Positions 1-7,225 of a stretch of DNA of 10,369 bases are shown in pieces; the first letter of the stretch is position 1; each line of letters opens with the position of its first letter. The notes beneath the pieces are model-generated. The model was not told the DNA's origin. It was given only the letters and a program-made list of their open reading frames with translations, and searched no databases. The stretch is from Paludibacteraceae bacterium. GTDB taxonomy: Bacteria > Bacteroidota > Bacteroidia > Bacteroidales > Paludibacteraceae. The stretch is from positions 1-10,369 of the forward strand of contig JAEDNI010000053.1 of NCBI GenBank assembly GCA_016302585.1. The letters run 5' to 3'. Position numbers and translations under genes: made by a program.

Positions 1-55
1 ACTATCATCTGGACTTTACAAAATAAAATTATTTTGCATTTTCTTCTCCTTTTTC

Positions 56-86
56 TTGTGTATGTCAAAAAAAAACAGTATTTTTG
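56..86 (+). promoter_or_regulatory. Bacteroidota-type promoter of the giant surface protein gene
   Basis: The -33 element TTG is at 56-58 and the -7 element TATTTTTG (fits TAnnTTTG) is at 79-86, separated by exactly 20 bases. The two other promoters in this window have the same geometry and the same flanking bases (AGTAnnTTTGC). Transcription should start at about 92-94, giving a leader of about 100 nt. The match to the Bacteroidota sigma factor consensus is seen directly; promoter activity is inferred. Confidence 0.75.
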
Positions 87-92
87 CGCCCC

Positions 93-190
93 TTTCTATG
101 GCGCATAAGCGCCCGTGCATCCATATATGCGTGCAAAATTGGCACGATAATTGAAGCACAAAATTGATCAAGAATACAAAAAATCTGATA
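93..190 (+). other. 5' leader of the giant surface protein mRNA
   Basis: This is an untranslated leader of about 98 nt between the predicted transcription start and the ATG at 191. It holds a small perfect hairpin (GGCGC 100-104, loop ATAA, GCGCC 109-113). It also holds a near-repeat of an AAAATTG motif flanked by GCAC/GTGC (131-166). No known riboswitch class is recognised. No Shine-Dalgarno sequence precedes the ATG, which is normal in Bacteroidota. Confidence 0.35.
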
Positions 191-3100
191 ATGAAAAAGT
201 TTTTTATTACATTAACGATGATGCTCCTCGGCCTCTTCGCCGGCGTGAGCACAGTGTGGGCAACTAACATGTCGGGCATGACGGATGATGAGGCTCTTGC
301 TCAGGCGTTCTGGGCTGGCATGACGGCAAAACCGGCTACTACCACCCTCGGTAGCGGTTTGGTTTTCGTGAGTGAGGATGAGCATTCGGAAGAGCCTGCA
401 GACGAAAAGTATGCTTCGACGTATAGCAAAGAAGGATGGAGCGATATCTATCTGGCTTCCAGTTTGATTAGCGCTACGGTGGATTTCAAAGTGTACGCCA
501 AGGCCAATGCCGGTTCGTATTTTACAGGATGGTCCTTTACGGACGGTTATACGGATTTAGGTGTCGGAAGTGGTACTTATGCGGCCATCAAGGTGAATCC
601 TTCCCCTAAAAAAGGCAAAGTCGACATACTGGATTACACAGTCTATGCCGCATTCGAGCAGGTGAAGTTGAAGTCGTATGAGGTAAGCGGGGGGAATACA
701 ATGGATCCATCCGACCCGACTTGTACGCAGACCGTTACTTTCCGCGCAGAGACGCCGGGTTTCAGGGCACTGAATTCGGCGGATGACGTGAAGCATTTTA
801 AGTTGCCGGTGATCACTCCGAAAGCAGGTACTACCGGAACTTGGACAACTTCTATCACGGAATGGAATACCTCCAATATCTCTTTCTACGGAGAATATGC
901 CGAGATCCGAGTGCCTGTTACGTTCGCGGCTCCGAACAGCGATCCTGCCGAATATGGCGCGGAATTGGTGTTGGAGACCTATGCCGGCGTGAAGATGAAG
1001 GTCTATCTCTCGGCTCGTACCACGGGCGGAGAAGGACAAGCTGTCCGTTATGATAAAGACGGGGTCGAAGTGGACCGCGGAGATCTGACGGCAATGATTG
1101 CAGCCGCAGCAGCGACCGATGTGGTGAAGCTGAACGGCGACTATGCTTCGCCGGTGACGATTAATAAGAATCTCACCTTTGATCTTAATGGCTATACGCT
1201 TAACAACACGCTGACCGTTAGCGGCGGGAATGTAACGATTGCCTATAGCGCTTTCGGCGGTTCGGCTACTACGCTGAATGTGACGGGCGGTAAGGCAATC
1301 CTGAATGGCGGTACGTTCGGTACACTCACTATCGGCGCAAGCGGTACGGTGGAGCAGAATGGTGCTACGATTACCGGCGCAGCTACCAACAACGGTTCGT
1401 TGACAACTACCGATGGTAAGTTCCAAGGTGGTCTTACTTCGAGCAAGACACTGGTTGTTAACGGCGGTATCTTCAATGGTGATATCGCTATCAATGTCAT
1501 CGGCGGTACAGCAACCATCAAACGCGGTACGATTGCCGGTACGCAATATGGAATACAGACCGACGGCGGTTCGGCTACGATAGAGAAACTGGCGGTTATC
1601 TCCGGCGGTACGAAAGCGCTGAAGCGCACAGCCGGTACATTGACCGTTAACAATGGTAAATTCGCTCAGCCTGCCCAATTCGCGGACGGTGATATCGTGT
1701 TTAAGTCGGCATATTTCGGAGATGATGCTGCGGATATCGCTTCCACGTACACGAAGCAGCAATGGCGCAATACTGCCGGACCGGAGTTCCGTGAGGGATA
1801 TAAGTATTTTGTCGGAGATCAAGAGGCTGCACAGGCATCCAATGTTAGCGTATGTCGTATCGGTAAGACCTCCTATGCTTCGCTGGATGATGCGCTTTCG
1901 TATGCAAACAACCACCTCTCCGAAGAAGTGATTATCATCATGGAGAATGACTATACGCTCAAGGCGGGCTATTATACGCTTCCTGCGAATGCAACGCTGA
2001 TTGTTCCGATGTCGAATGACCAGGAAACAGCCAATCAGGTTGTTCCGCGTAGTACAGATGACATACCGGATCCTGTTTCGTTCCGCAAACTGACTTTTGC
2101 CAGTGGCGTGAATATGGAAGTGGCCGGTACGTTGGAAGTAACCTGTACACAGCATGGTAAGGATTCAACGATGGGTGTGCCGGGAGGCAACTACGGTCAT
2201 CTGATTCTGAAACCGGGTAGCCATATGACGATTAATAATGGAGGTTATCTGCGTGCTTGGGGATTCGTTACGGGCGATGGTACGAAAGATAGTGATGGTA
2301 ACTACCTATCCGGCGAGATAGATGTTCGTCGTGGCGGTACGGTTCATGAGATGTTCCAAATGGGCGATTGGAAAGGTGGCGATATCTCGTTCACGATTGC
2401 CATGGAAGTTCCGGGTTTGCCCAACTATCGTGATTTGACCCACCTCTTCCCGGTTTATACCTATTTTATCCAGAATGTCGAGTCGCCGGTGAAATATCAC
2501 CCGGGTTCGGCGCTTATCTGCGCTACTTCGGTTAACGTATCGGGTAGTATCAATGCCTATGCGAACGACATCAAGGTGGTAGGCAAAGACGGCGAAGCGG
2601 CTATGTTCCTTATGGACGAGATGGCGGATGCCGAGAATACATGGGTACGCAAATACTATGATGCGAAAAAAGACCAACAGGTATATGAGGTCAATAGTGG
2701 TGCGAAACTCGGTTCGGTAGTAATAGACCTCGGCGAAGTTCCGGGTAATCTGTTCGGAGGAAAGGGAACCTTAGATTTAGTGTTGGATTCTCGAAAGTTC
2801 GTTCTTCCGTTGACCAACAACTTCAAGATTCACTTGCTCTCCGGTTACATGGAGTTTACGCAGAGTACATCCTGTCTGCCGGGCATGGAGGTCGAGGTAG
2901 ATAAGGAAGCAGAAGTCGCCATTACGAAGAATGATGATGAAACGATGGTTTCCGGTGGACTCTATCTCTATGATGCCGACCAATGGAGTTTCCAGAACAG
3001 CCAAGAAAAAGGTTATGTAGGCAATTCCTGTAGGTTCGGCGCTATCGTGCGCTATTCGGCCACTTTAGGAGGTCAACCTACGGCTCGTGATATCAGTTCG

Positions 3101-6100
3101 CCGGCAGCTATCGGAGATGCCAAACTGATTGTACATGGTACCTTCCGCATGGGCGAAAACTGCGCGGTTTATACCACATGGTCAAAAGAAATGGACTCAT
3201 TCGGCTTGGATAATAGCGAGAACGCATCCGGTGGTGCAAGTATCATCTCTACCAACGAGGATGCCGGTACCTTCATCTTTGATGCTGCTGCCCCTGACTT
3301 CGATGGTGTGCATGTTGAAGAAAATACCGTTCTTTTTGGACCGAACGTTATTTTTAATTATGACCATAATGATTATGGCTTGGGTGAGACCTATCCCTAT
3401 CCTCTTCAAATCAATACTGTATTGGGAGATAGTAATAAGAAGACGCGTGTGTATGGCTTCGAGCTCTGTACGTCGGCGAAACTGCTGAATGCGGATGGTA
3501 AGTTCACCGAGACGGAGGGAACGCTGGAAGGTACCTCCTATTGCTATATGAACGACCGCTGGACTACTATGCAAGTGGCGGAAGAAGATCCGTGTTTCAT
3601 GAAGGAGATCGTAGGCGGCCAAACGACATATTATGCGAAACCGCAAGAATACGTCGCTGTGAATGCAACTTGGGATGGAGTAAAGATGGTAGGAAACGCA
3701 GATCACACCTTCAGCGACAAAGATGGTGCCGGTCGTCTATTTATCTTGATGGCGGACGATTGTCAATGGTGGGAAGTAGAGAAGAAAGATAACCTCTATC
3801 ATTGTATCCACCCCAATAATGACACCTATTACTATTGGCAAGGAGAAACTCCAGATCCTTATAATCCAGCAGTAATGATCCCAGCTCATTGGGAGGAGCA
3901 ACGCTTCACGATCACATGGCTCAACTGGAATGGCGATACTATCAAATCGTATACCTATGATCCGAATACCGGTGAACCGGAAGAAGTGCCTTATAGCGTG
4001 ACCTATGGAACGCAAGCCGAGTTCTTGGGCTCGAACCCCACTCGTGAGCCGAATATTGATTATACCTATGACTTCACAGGATGGACTCCTGCGTTAGGAA
4101 AAGTAACGAGCGATGTGACCTATACCGCTACGTATAGCAAACAACCGCGTAAATATACCATCATCTTTACAACCGAAGGTGGAGTCGAGATCGAGCGTCA
4201 GTTCTTGACACATAACGAACTGCCGGTATGCGAAAATGTACCGACCAAGACGGGCTTCACGCTCCAATGGGAACCGGCTCTGGCTGCGGTAACGGGAGAT
4301 GCCACCTATCGTGCTACATGGCTCGAAGAACCGCCTACAAAGTATAAGATTACCTTCGTGGATTATAATGGTACGACAGTGTTGAAAGATACAATGGTGA
4401 CTATCGGCGACCAACCGATACCACCTGTCTTCAAGAATGGAAAGTGGAATAACGATGATGCTTTGATCGGAAAACCGGCTACGAGCGAATTTACGTACGT
4501 GTTCGATCACTGGTCGCCTGCCGTTGAGGAAGTGACGCAAGCCATGACCTATACCGCGGTGTATCGCGAAGAGGCGAAGACCTATACGGTAACCTTCAAG
4601 AACGAAGATAACTCTGTTATCGAGACCCGTCAATACCATTATGGTGAGACTCCTGTCTGCATGAATCAGCCGACGAAAGAGAATACGGCAGAGTTCACCT
4701 ATCAACTGACTTGGAATCCGCAGATCCAGACGGTTATGGGCGATGCAGAGTATAAGGCCGATTTCGAGACGCTGAAGCAGAAGAATAAATATGCAGTGAC
4801 ACTGCAATGCAGTCCTGCCGGCGCAGCCGTGTTGAGCGGTAGTGGATTGTACAACTATAACGCATCTGCTACGCTTACGGTGACGCCGAATGAGGGCTAT
4901 AACTTCCTCGGCTGGAGTGATAATCAAGGCGGATTGAATACCACGCGTGAGATAGCTATTACGGAGGATGTCCTCTTGGTAGCTAACTTTGAGTGCCCGG
5001 ATTGCGATAAAGTCAATATTGTTTGGAAGAACTACGATGGTACTGATTTAATGACCGTTAGTCAAGCCAAGGGAACGTCCACCACCTATCCGGGTGCTAC
5101 ACCTACTAAACCGGCCACTTCCGCAGAGACCTATACCTTCGATGGTTGGTCCACGGCGCAGGGTGGAGCTCTTGCCTATAAGAACAACATGACGCCGAAG
5201 GCGGCCGAAGGTGGAGCTACTTACTATGCGCACTATGCGGTTCAGCAGATTCCTAACTTAGAGGTACATGCTGGTGCTACCGTAAATCTTACTGCTCCGG
5301 TAGAGTATAACGACCTCGTTTTGGTATCTAATGGAACCAGTTCCGGTCAGTTATTCGGTGCGGATGACTTCCTCTCTTTGACCGGAAATGCATACTTTGA
5401 GTTTGTGGTCAATGCAACGGCGCGCTTGTGGTACGCTTTCGCAGTGCCATGGCAGGTTGATGCGGCTACGGGTGTTTCCGTGAACGGACATACGTTGCAA
5501 TTGGGTAAAGACTTTGATATCATTTACTACGATGGCGCACGTCGTGCAGCCGTAGGTCCGCAACGTACATGGAATTATGTTGCGAATGGCGAGGCTTTGC
5601 AACCTGGTAAATTATATATGATCGTTTTGATGAGTGATGCTTCTGCAATTCGCTTTGCGAAGAAGGCGGGTACTCCTTACTTTACGAATTCCACCTCGGT
5701 GAGCACGTATGCTTCGGGAACGGGGAGCGATACGGATGCCAACTGGAATGGTATTGCTAACCCGGCACTCTTCCATGCCTTTGTGAATGCAGGAGCAACT
5801 CTTGGACAGGTATATCAACCAGCCAGCGAGACGTATACCCCGATCGTAATGGAGGAGACGAAGTTTGTGGTCGGTCAGGCAGTATTCGTTCAAGCTCCGG
5901 CCGATAAATCAATCGTAGTGTCATCTGGTGCTTCCTACGCGCCTCGTCGTTATATGAAGGCAGAGACGACCGAAACAACGAAATTCGAGGTGCGCATCGC
6001 GCCGATCAATACCGATTTTACCGATCGCGTATTTGTACAGCTAAATGAAGAGAAGACGCAGGATATCTATACGGTAGGTATGGACCTCCAGAAGATGGGG

Positions 6101-6532
6101 GTCAGCAGCAAGGTAGCGCAGATGTGGATTAATCGTTATGATACCAAACTCTGTTTGAATACCATGGCGCCGATCGAAGCCCAAGTAGACTACCCGCTGG
6201 GTATTATCGTGCCGGAGGCAGGTAAGTATACGATTAGTATTAAATATACGGCGAATGATAATTCACAGGCCGATCTGTTCCTCACGTTGGACGGCGAGCC
6301 TATCTGGAATCTTTCGCAAAATGCGTATACGGTTAAGTTAGAGCAGGGTACAACCTCTCGCTATGGTCTGCGTACGGTATCGAAAGCACCGCAAACAACT
6401 ACCGATATCGACCCCATCTGGATGGATCCTGAAGGCAATGCCATCAAGGCAGCTAAGGTGCTGATTAACAATCATGTATACATCATTCGTGATGGTAAAC
6501 TCTATACCATTACCGGATCGCTTGTGCGCTGA
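191..6532 (+). CDS. Giant secreted adhesin-like protein with beta-helix-like and InlB-type repeats
   Basis: This predicted protein of 2113 residues is exported to the cell surface or outside the cell. I chose ATG 191 over the in-frame TTG at 164 because a clean signal peptide begins there: MKK, a hydrophobic core at residues 4-17, and a likely cleavage after AGVSTVWA (residue 24). In order it shows: an N-terminal region with an FTGW motif (about 25-160); a probable immunoglobulin-like segment (about 165-280); Gly/Thr/Asn-rich short beta repeats resembling a right-handed beta-helix (about 327-493); a motif of the type GKTSYASLDDAL (about 555); a long beta-rich middle; six InlB B-type (Listeria-Bacteroides, Flg_new-like) repeats (1238-1684); and a region with WYAFAVPWQVDA and WNGIANPALFHA motifs of a kind known from Bacteroidales surface proteins (about 1689-1890). 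The end, with VYIIRDGKLYTITG, resembles short C-terminal tails on Bacteroidales exported proteins, possibly a type IX secretion signal; this is uncertain. There is no LPXTG motif, no lipobox and no catalytic motif. Binding or adhesion is an inference. A 43-residue gene follows 42 nt downstream with no terminator between. Confidence 0.85.
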   Translation: MKKFFITLTMMLLGLFAGVSTVWATNMSGMTDDEALAQAFWAGMTAKPATTTLGSGLVFVSEDEHSEEPADEKYASTYSKEGWSDIYLASSLISATVDFKVYAKANAGSYFTGWSFTDGYTDLGVGSGTYAAIKVNPSPKKGKVDILDYTVYAAFEQVKLKSYEVSGGNTMDPSDPTCTQTVTFRAETPGFRALNSADDVKHFKLPVITPKAGTTGTWTTSITEWNTSNISFYGEYAEIRVPVTFAAPNSDPAEYGAELVLETYAGVKMKVYLSARTTGGEGQAVRYDKDGVEVDRGDLTAMIAAAAATDVVKLNGDYASPVTINKNLTFDLNGYTLNNTLTVSGGNVTIAYSAFGGSATTLNVTGGKAILNGGTFGTLTIGASGTVEQNGATITGAATNNGSLTTTDGKFQGGLTSSKTLVVNGGIFNGDIAINVIGGTATIKRGTIAGTQYGIQTDGGSATIEKLAVISGGTKALKRTAGTLTVNNGKFAQPAQFADGDIVFKSAYFGDDAADIASTYTKQQWRNTAGPEFREGYKYFVGDQEAAQASNVSVCRIGKTSYASLDDALSYANNHLSEEVIIIMENDYTLKAGYYTLPANATLIVPMSNDQETANQVVPRSTDDIPDPVSFRKLTFASGVNMEVAGTLEVTCTQHGKDSTMGVPGGNYGHLILKPGSHMTINNGGYLRAWGFVTGDGTKDSDGNYLSGEIDVRRGGTVHEMFQMGDWKGGDISFTIAMEVPGLPNYRDLTHLFPVYTYFIQNVESPVKYHPGSALICATSVNVSGSINAYANDIKVVGKDGEAAMFLMDEMADAENTWVRKYYDAKKDQQVYEVNSGAKLGSVVIDLGEVPGNLFGGKGTLDLVLDSRKFVLPLTNNFKIHLLSGYMEFTQSTSCLPGMEVEVDKEAEVAITKNDDETMVSGGLYLYDADQWSFQNSQEKGYVGNSCRFGAIVRYSATLGGQPTARDISSPAAIGDAKLIVHGTFRMGENCAVYTTWSKEMDSFGLDNSENASGGASIISTNEDAGTFIFDAAAPDFDGVHVEENTVLFGPNVIFNYDHNDYGLGETYPYPLQINTVLGDSNKKTRVYGFELCTSAKLLNADGKFTETEGTLEGTSYCYMNDRWTTMQVAEEDPCFMKEIVGGQTTYYAKPQEYVAVNATWDGVKMVGNADHTFSDKDGAGRLFILMADDCQWWEVEKKDNLYHCIHPNNDTYYYWQGETPDPYNPAVMIPAHWEEQRFTITWLNWNGDTIKSYTYDPNTGEPEEVPYSVTYGTQAEFLGSNPTREPNIDYTYDFTGWTPALGKVTSDVTYTATYSKQPRKYTIIFTTEGGVEIERQFLTHNELPVCENVPTKTGFTLQWEPALAAVTGDATYRATWLEEPPTKYKITFVDYNGTTVLKDTMVTIGDQPIPPVFKNGKWNNDDALIGKPATSEFTYVFDHWSPAVEEVTQAMTYTAVYREEAKTYTVTFKNEDNSVIETRQYHYGETPVCMNQPTKENTAEFTYQLTWNPQIQTVMGDAEYKADFETLKQKNKYAVTLQCSPAGAAVLSGSGLYNYNASATLTVTPNEGYNFLGWSDNQGGLNTTREIAITEDVLLVANFECPDCDKVNIVWKNYDGTDLMTVSQAKGTSTTYPGATPTKPATSAETYTFDGWSTAQGGALAYKNNMTPKAAEGGATYYAHYAVQQIPNLEVHAGATVNLTAPVEYNDLVLVSNGTSSGQLFGADDFLSLTGNAYFEFVVNATARLWYAFAVPWQVDAATGVSVNGHTLQLGKDFDIIYYDGARRAAVGPQRTWNYVANGEALQPGKLYMIVLMSDASAIRFAKKAGTPYFTNSTSVSTYASGTGSDTDANWNGIANPALFHAFVNAGATLGQVYQPASETYTPIVMEETKFVVGQAVFVQAPADKSIVVSSGASYAPRRYMKAETTETTKFEVRIAPINTDFTDRVFVQLNEEKTQDIYTVGMDLQKMGVSSKVAQMWINRYDTKLCLNTMAPIEAQVDYPLGIIVPEAGKYTISIKYTANDNSQADLFLTLDGEPIWNLSQNAYTVKLEQGTTSRYGLRTVSKAPQTTTDIDPIWMDPEGNAIKAAKVLINNHVYIIRDGKLYTITGSLVR
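1169..1669 (+). other. Beta-helix-like segment within the giant surface protein
   Basis: Residues about 327-493 consist of short irregular repeats with alternating hydrophobic residues and turns rich in Gly and Asn, such as LNVTGGKAILNGGTFGTL and LVVNGGIFNGDI. At DNA level the turn sequence GGCGGTA recurs many times. This pattern suits a right-handed parallel beta-helix (pectin-lyase-like fold), which is common in adhesins and polysaccharide-binding proteins. The fold is inferred from the pattern, and no polysaccharide lyase catalytic residues are identifiable. Confidence 0.55.
3902..5242 (+). repeat. Six InlB B-type (Listeria-Bacteroides) protein repeats
   Basis: Six tandem units of about 60-80 residues lie at residues 1238-1316, 1321-1377, 1384-1458, 1464-1525, 1532-1600 and 1607-1684. 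Units typically open with Y-x-[IV]-[TI]-[FW], contain a central W (FTGW, FDHW, FLGW, FDGW) and close with TYTATY, TYRATW, TYTAVY or TYYAHY. This is the signature of the InlB B-repeat / Flg_new family (beta-grasp-like), abundant in Bacteroidales and Listeria surface proteins. Unit 5 (1532-1600) is the divergent subtype (TVTPNEGYNFLGWSD). A lone CPDC motif at 1602-1605 separates units 5 and 6. The units have diverged in DNA sequence, so recent amplification is unlikely. Confidence 0.85.
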
Positions 6533-6534
6533 TT

Positions 6535-6565
6535 ACTGACAACTGAATACTGAACACTGAAAACT
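6535..6565 (+). repeat. Heptanucleotide tandem repeat array (ACTGANN), copy 1
   Basis: Four complete 7-nt units, ACTGACA, ACTGAAT, ACTGAAC and ACTGAAA, plus a partial ACT begin two bases after the stop codon of the giant gene and end 9 bases before the next start codon. Because the period is 7, the TGA in each unit falls in a different reading frame, so all three forward frames are stopped within 21 nt. The same repeat occurs at 8318-8373 after an unrelated gene. Its function is unknown. It resembles the short tandemly repeated repetitive (STRR) heptamers known from cyanobacterial genomes. Confidence 0.9.
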
Positions 6566-6574
6566 CATAATAAT

Positions 6575-6706
6575 ATGAAAAAGAACTATATTGCTCCTCA
6601 AGTAGAGAAAATGGCCTTAGCGCCTCTTCATGTTGTAATGACTAGTCCTCCTCTCCCGCCGGATCCTACACCAGCTCCGGCTCGCGGCGCCTCGCCTATT
6701 GAGTAA
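6575..6706 (+). CDS. Small proline-rich protein (43 aa)
   Basis: This 43-residue reading frame starts MKKNYIAPQVEKMALAP and has a C-terminal half with eight of its ten prolines (PPLPPDPTPAPAR, residues 25-37). The opening pattern M-K-K-x-Y-h-x-P-x-V-E is shared by many very short Bacteroidales proteins of unknown function, often seen near surface-protein genes; this is recalled family knowledge, not checked here. There is no signal peptide, membrane helix or cysteine. It lies 42 nt behind the giant surface protein, with only the heptamer array between, and is followed within 8 nt by a strong terminator. It is therefore most likely the last gene of that transcript. The start is ATG in an A/T-rich context (TAATAATATGAAAAAG) without a Shine-Dalgarno sequence. 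Function is unknown; a regulatory or secreted peptide, or a precursor, are possibilities only. Confidence 0.65.
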   Translation: MKKNYIAPQVEKMALAPLHVVMTSPPLPPDPTPAPARGASPIE

Positions 6707-6713
6707 TCTTGCG

Positions 6714-6751
6714 AAAAATCTCATATGCCGCCGCGCATATGGGATTTTTTT
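6714..6751 (+). terminator. Rho-independent terminator after the surface-protein operon
   Basis: A 15-bp stem pairs 6714-6728 with 6735-6749 (one T-G wobble, loop CGCCGC) and runs into a T tract (6745-6751). The A tract on the left arm makes it potentially bidirectional. It closes the transcript carrying the giant protein and the 43-residue protein. Confidence 0.85.
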
Positions 6752-6773
6752 GTCAATCCCTGTTTGTTATTTG

Positions 6774-6815
6774 CAGAAAAATTGCATTTTCTGTACGTAT
6801 TTTTCGATTTTCTGT
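6774..6815 (+). promoter_or_regulatory. Candidate operator of the hipBA-like operon
   Basis: The 9-mer ATTTTCTGT occurs twice, at 6786-6794 and 6807-6815, spaced 21 bp start to start (two helical turns). An inverted partial copy, CAGAAAA, is at 6774-6780. The second copy abuts and overlaps the TTG -33 element. The HipB family represses its own operon by binding repeated sites at the promoter, so this is a plausible binding site for the downstream antitoxin. The repeats are seen; the role is inferred. The region is A/T-rich, which weakens the case. Confidence 0.4.
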
Positions 6816-6845
6816 TGCGCAATTCAAAAAAAAGCAGTACCTTTG
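6815..6845 (+). promoter_or_regulatory. Bacteroidota-type promoter of the hipBA-like operon
   Basis: The -33 TTG is at 6815-6817 and the -7 TACCTTTG is at 6838-6845, with exactly 20 bases between. Predicted transcription starts near 6851, about 70 nt before the first gene. It lies after the terminator of the preceding operon, so the pair is expressed independently. Confidence 0.75.
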
Positions 6846-6922
6846 CACCTGATTTAAAGAATAAGATACTATTCGCAATACTATAAATTTACCAATAAGA
6901 GATATTATTATATTTGTTATTA

Positions 6923-7225
6923 ATGTATAGTTTCGGGCAAATATCATCGGGGGAGTTGATGCAGCAATTGGCTGAACGACTGAAAGCAAGGCGGCTGGAG
7001 AAAGGTTTATCTCGACAAGCGCTGGCAGAGTTATCCGGAGTTCCGGCTCCTACTATTGCGCGATTTGAACAGCAGCATGCTATCTCAATGCGGCAATACC
7101 TCGACTTGGCTATCGCTTTAGGATATGCCGATCAACTGCAAGTGCTGATGCAGGAAGCGATATACAAGACGATGGAGGAGTTGGAGACGATAAAGCATAA
7201 TCAAAATCGGAAACGTGGAAGATGA
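6923..7225 (+). CDS. XRE-family HTH regulator, HipB-like antitoxin
   Basis: This is a small DNA-binding protein of 100 residues from ATG 6923. It carries a Cro/C1-type helix-turn-helix at about residues 17-70, with the recognition region SRQALAELSGVPAPTIARFE at 30-49, and a basic tail NRKRGR. It overlaps the HipA-like gene by 4 bases (ATGA), the usual antitoxin-toxin arrangement. It should neutralise the kinase by complex formation and repress the operon, perhaps through the repeats at 6774-6815. The start is uncertain: an in-frame TTG (6914) lies just upstream, and an internal ATG (6959) follows a GGGGGAG run that is only 3 nt from it. I prefer 6923 as the first ATG. A lone XRE regulator is the alternative, but the neighbour makes HipB-like much more likely. 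Confidence 0.8.
   Translation: MYSFGQISSGELMQQLAERLKARRLEKGLSRQALAELSGVPAPTIARFEQQHAISMRQYLDLAIALGYADQLQVLMQEAIYKTMEELETIKHNQNRKRGR

Noticed and set aside
164..190. TTG start giving nine more residues on the giant protein
   Set aside because: It would put MIKNTKNLI before a complete, typical signal peptide that starts at ATG 191.
557..2155. 532-codon open frame on the minus strand inside the giant gene
   Set aside because: It is opposite a well-supported coding frame with a signal peptide and repeats. Its translation is rich in Arg, Ile and His without domain pattern, and no promoter of the local type drives it. It reflects codon bias of the plus-strand gene.
4094..4927. 277-codon minus-strand frame opposite the InlB-type repeats
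   Set aside because: It is an antisense shadow of a repeat region with clear protein-level homology on the plus strand.
6753..6989. 78-codon minus-strand frame over the hipBA-like promoter
   Set aside because: It covers a promoter and the 5' end of the antitoxin gene, has no promoter or recognisable domain, and is A/T-rich intergenic sequence.
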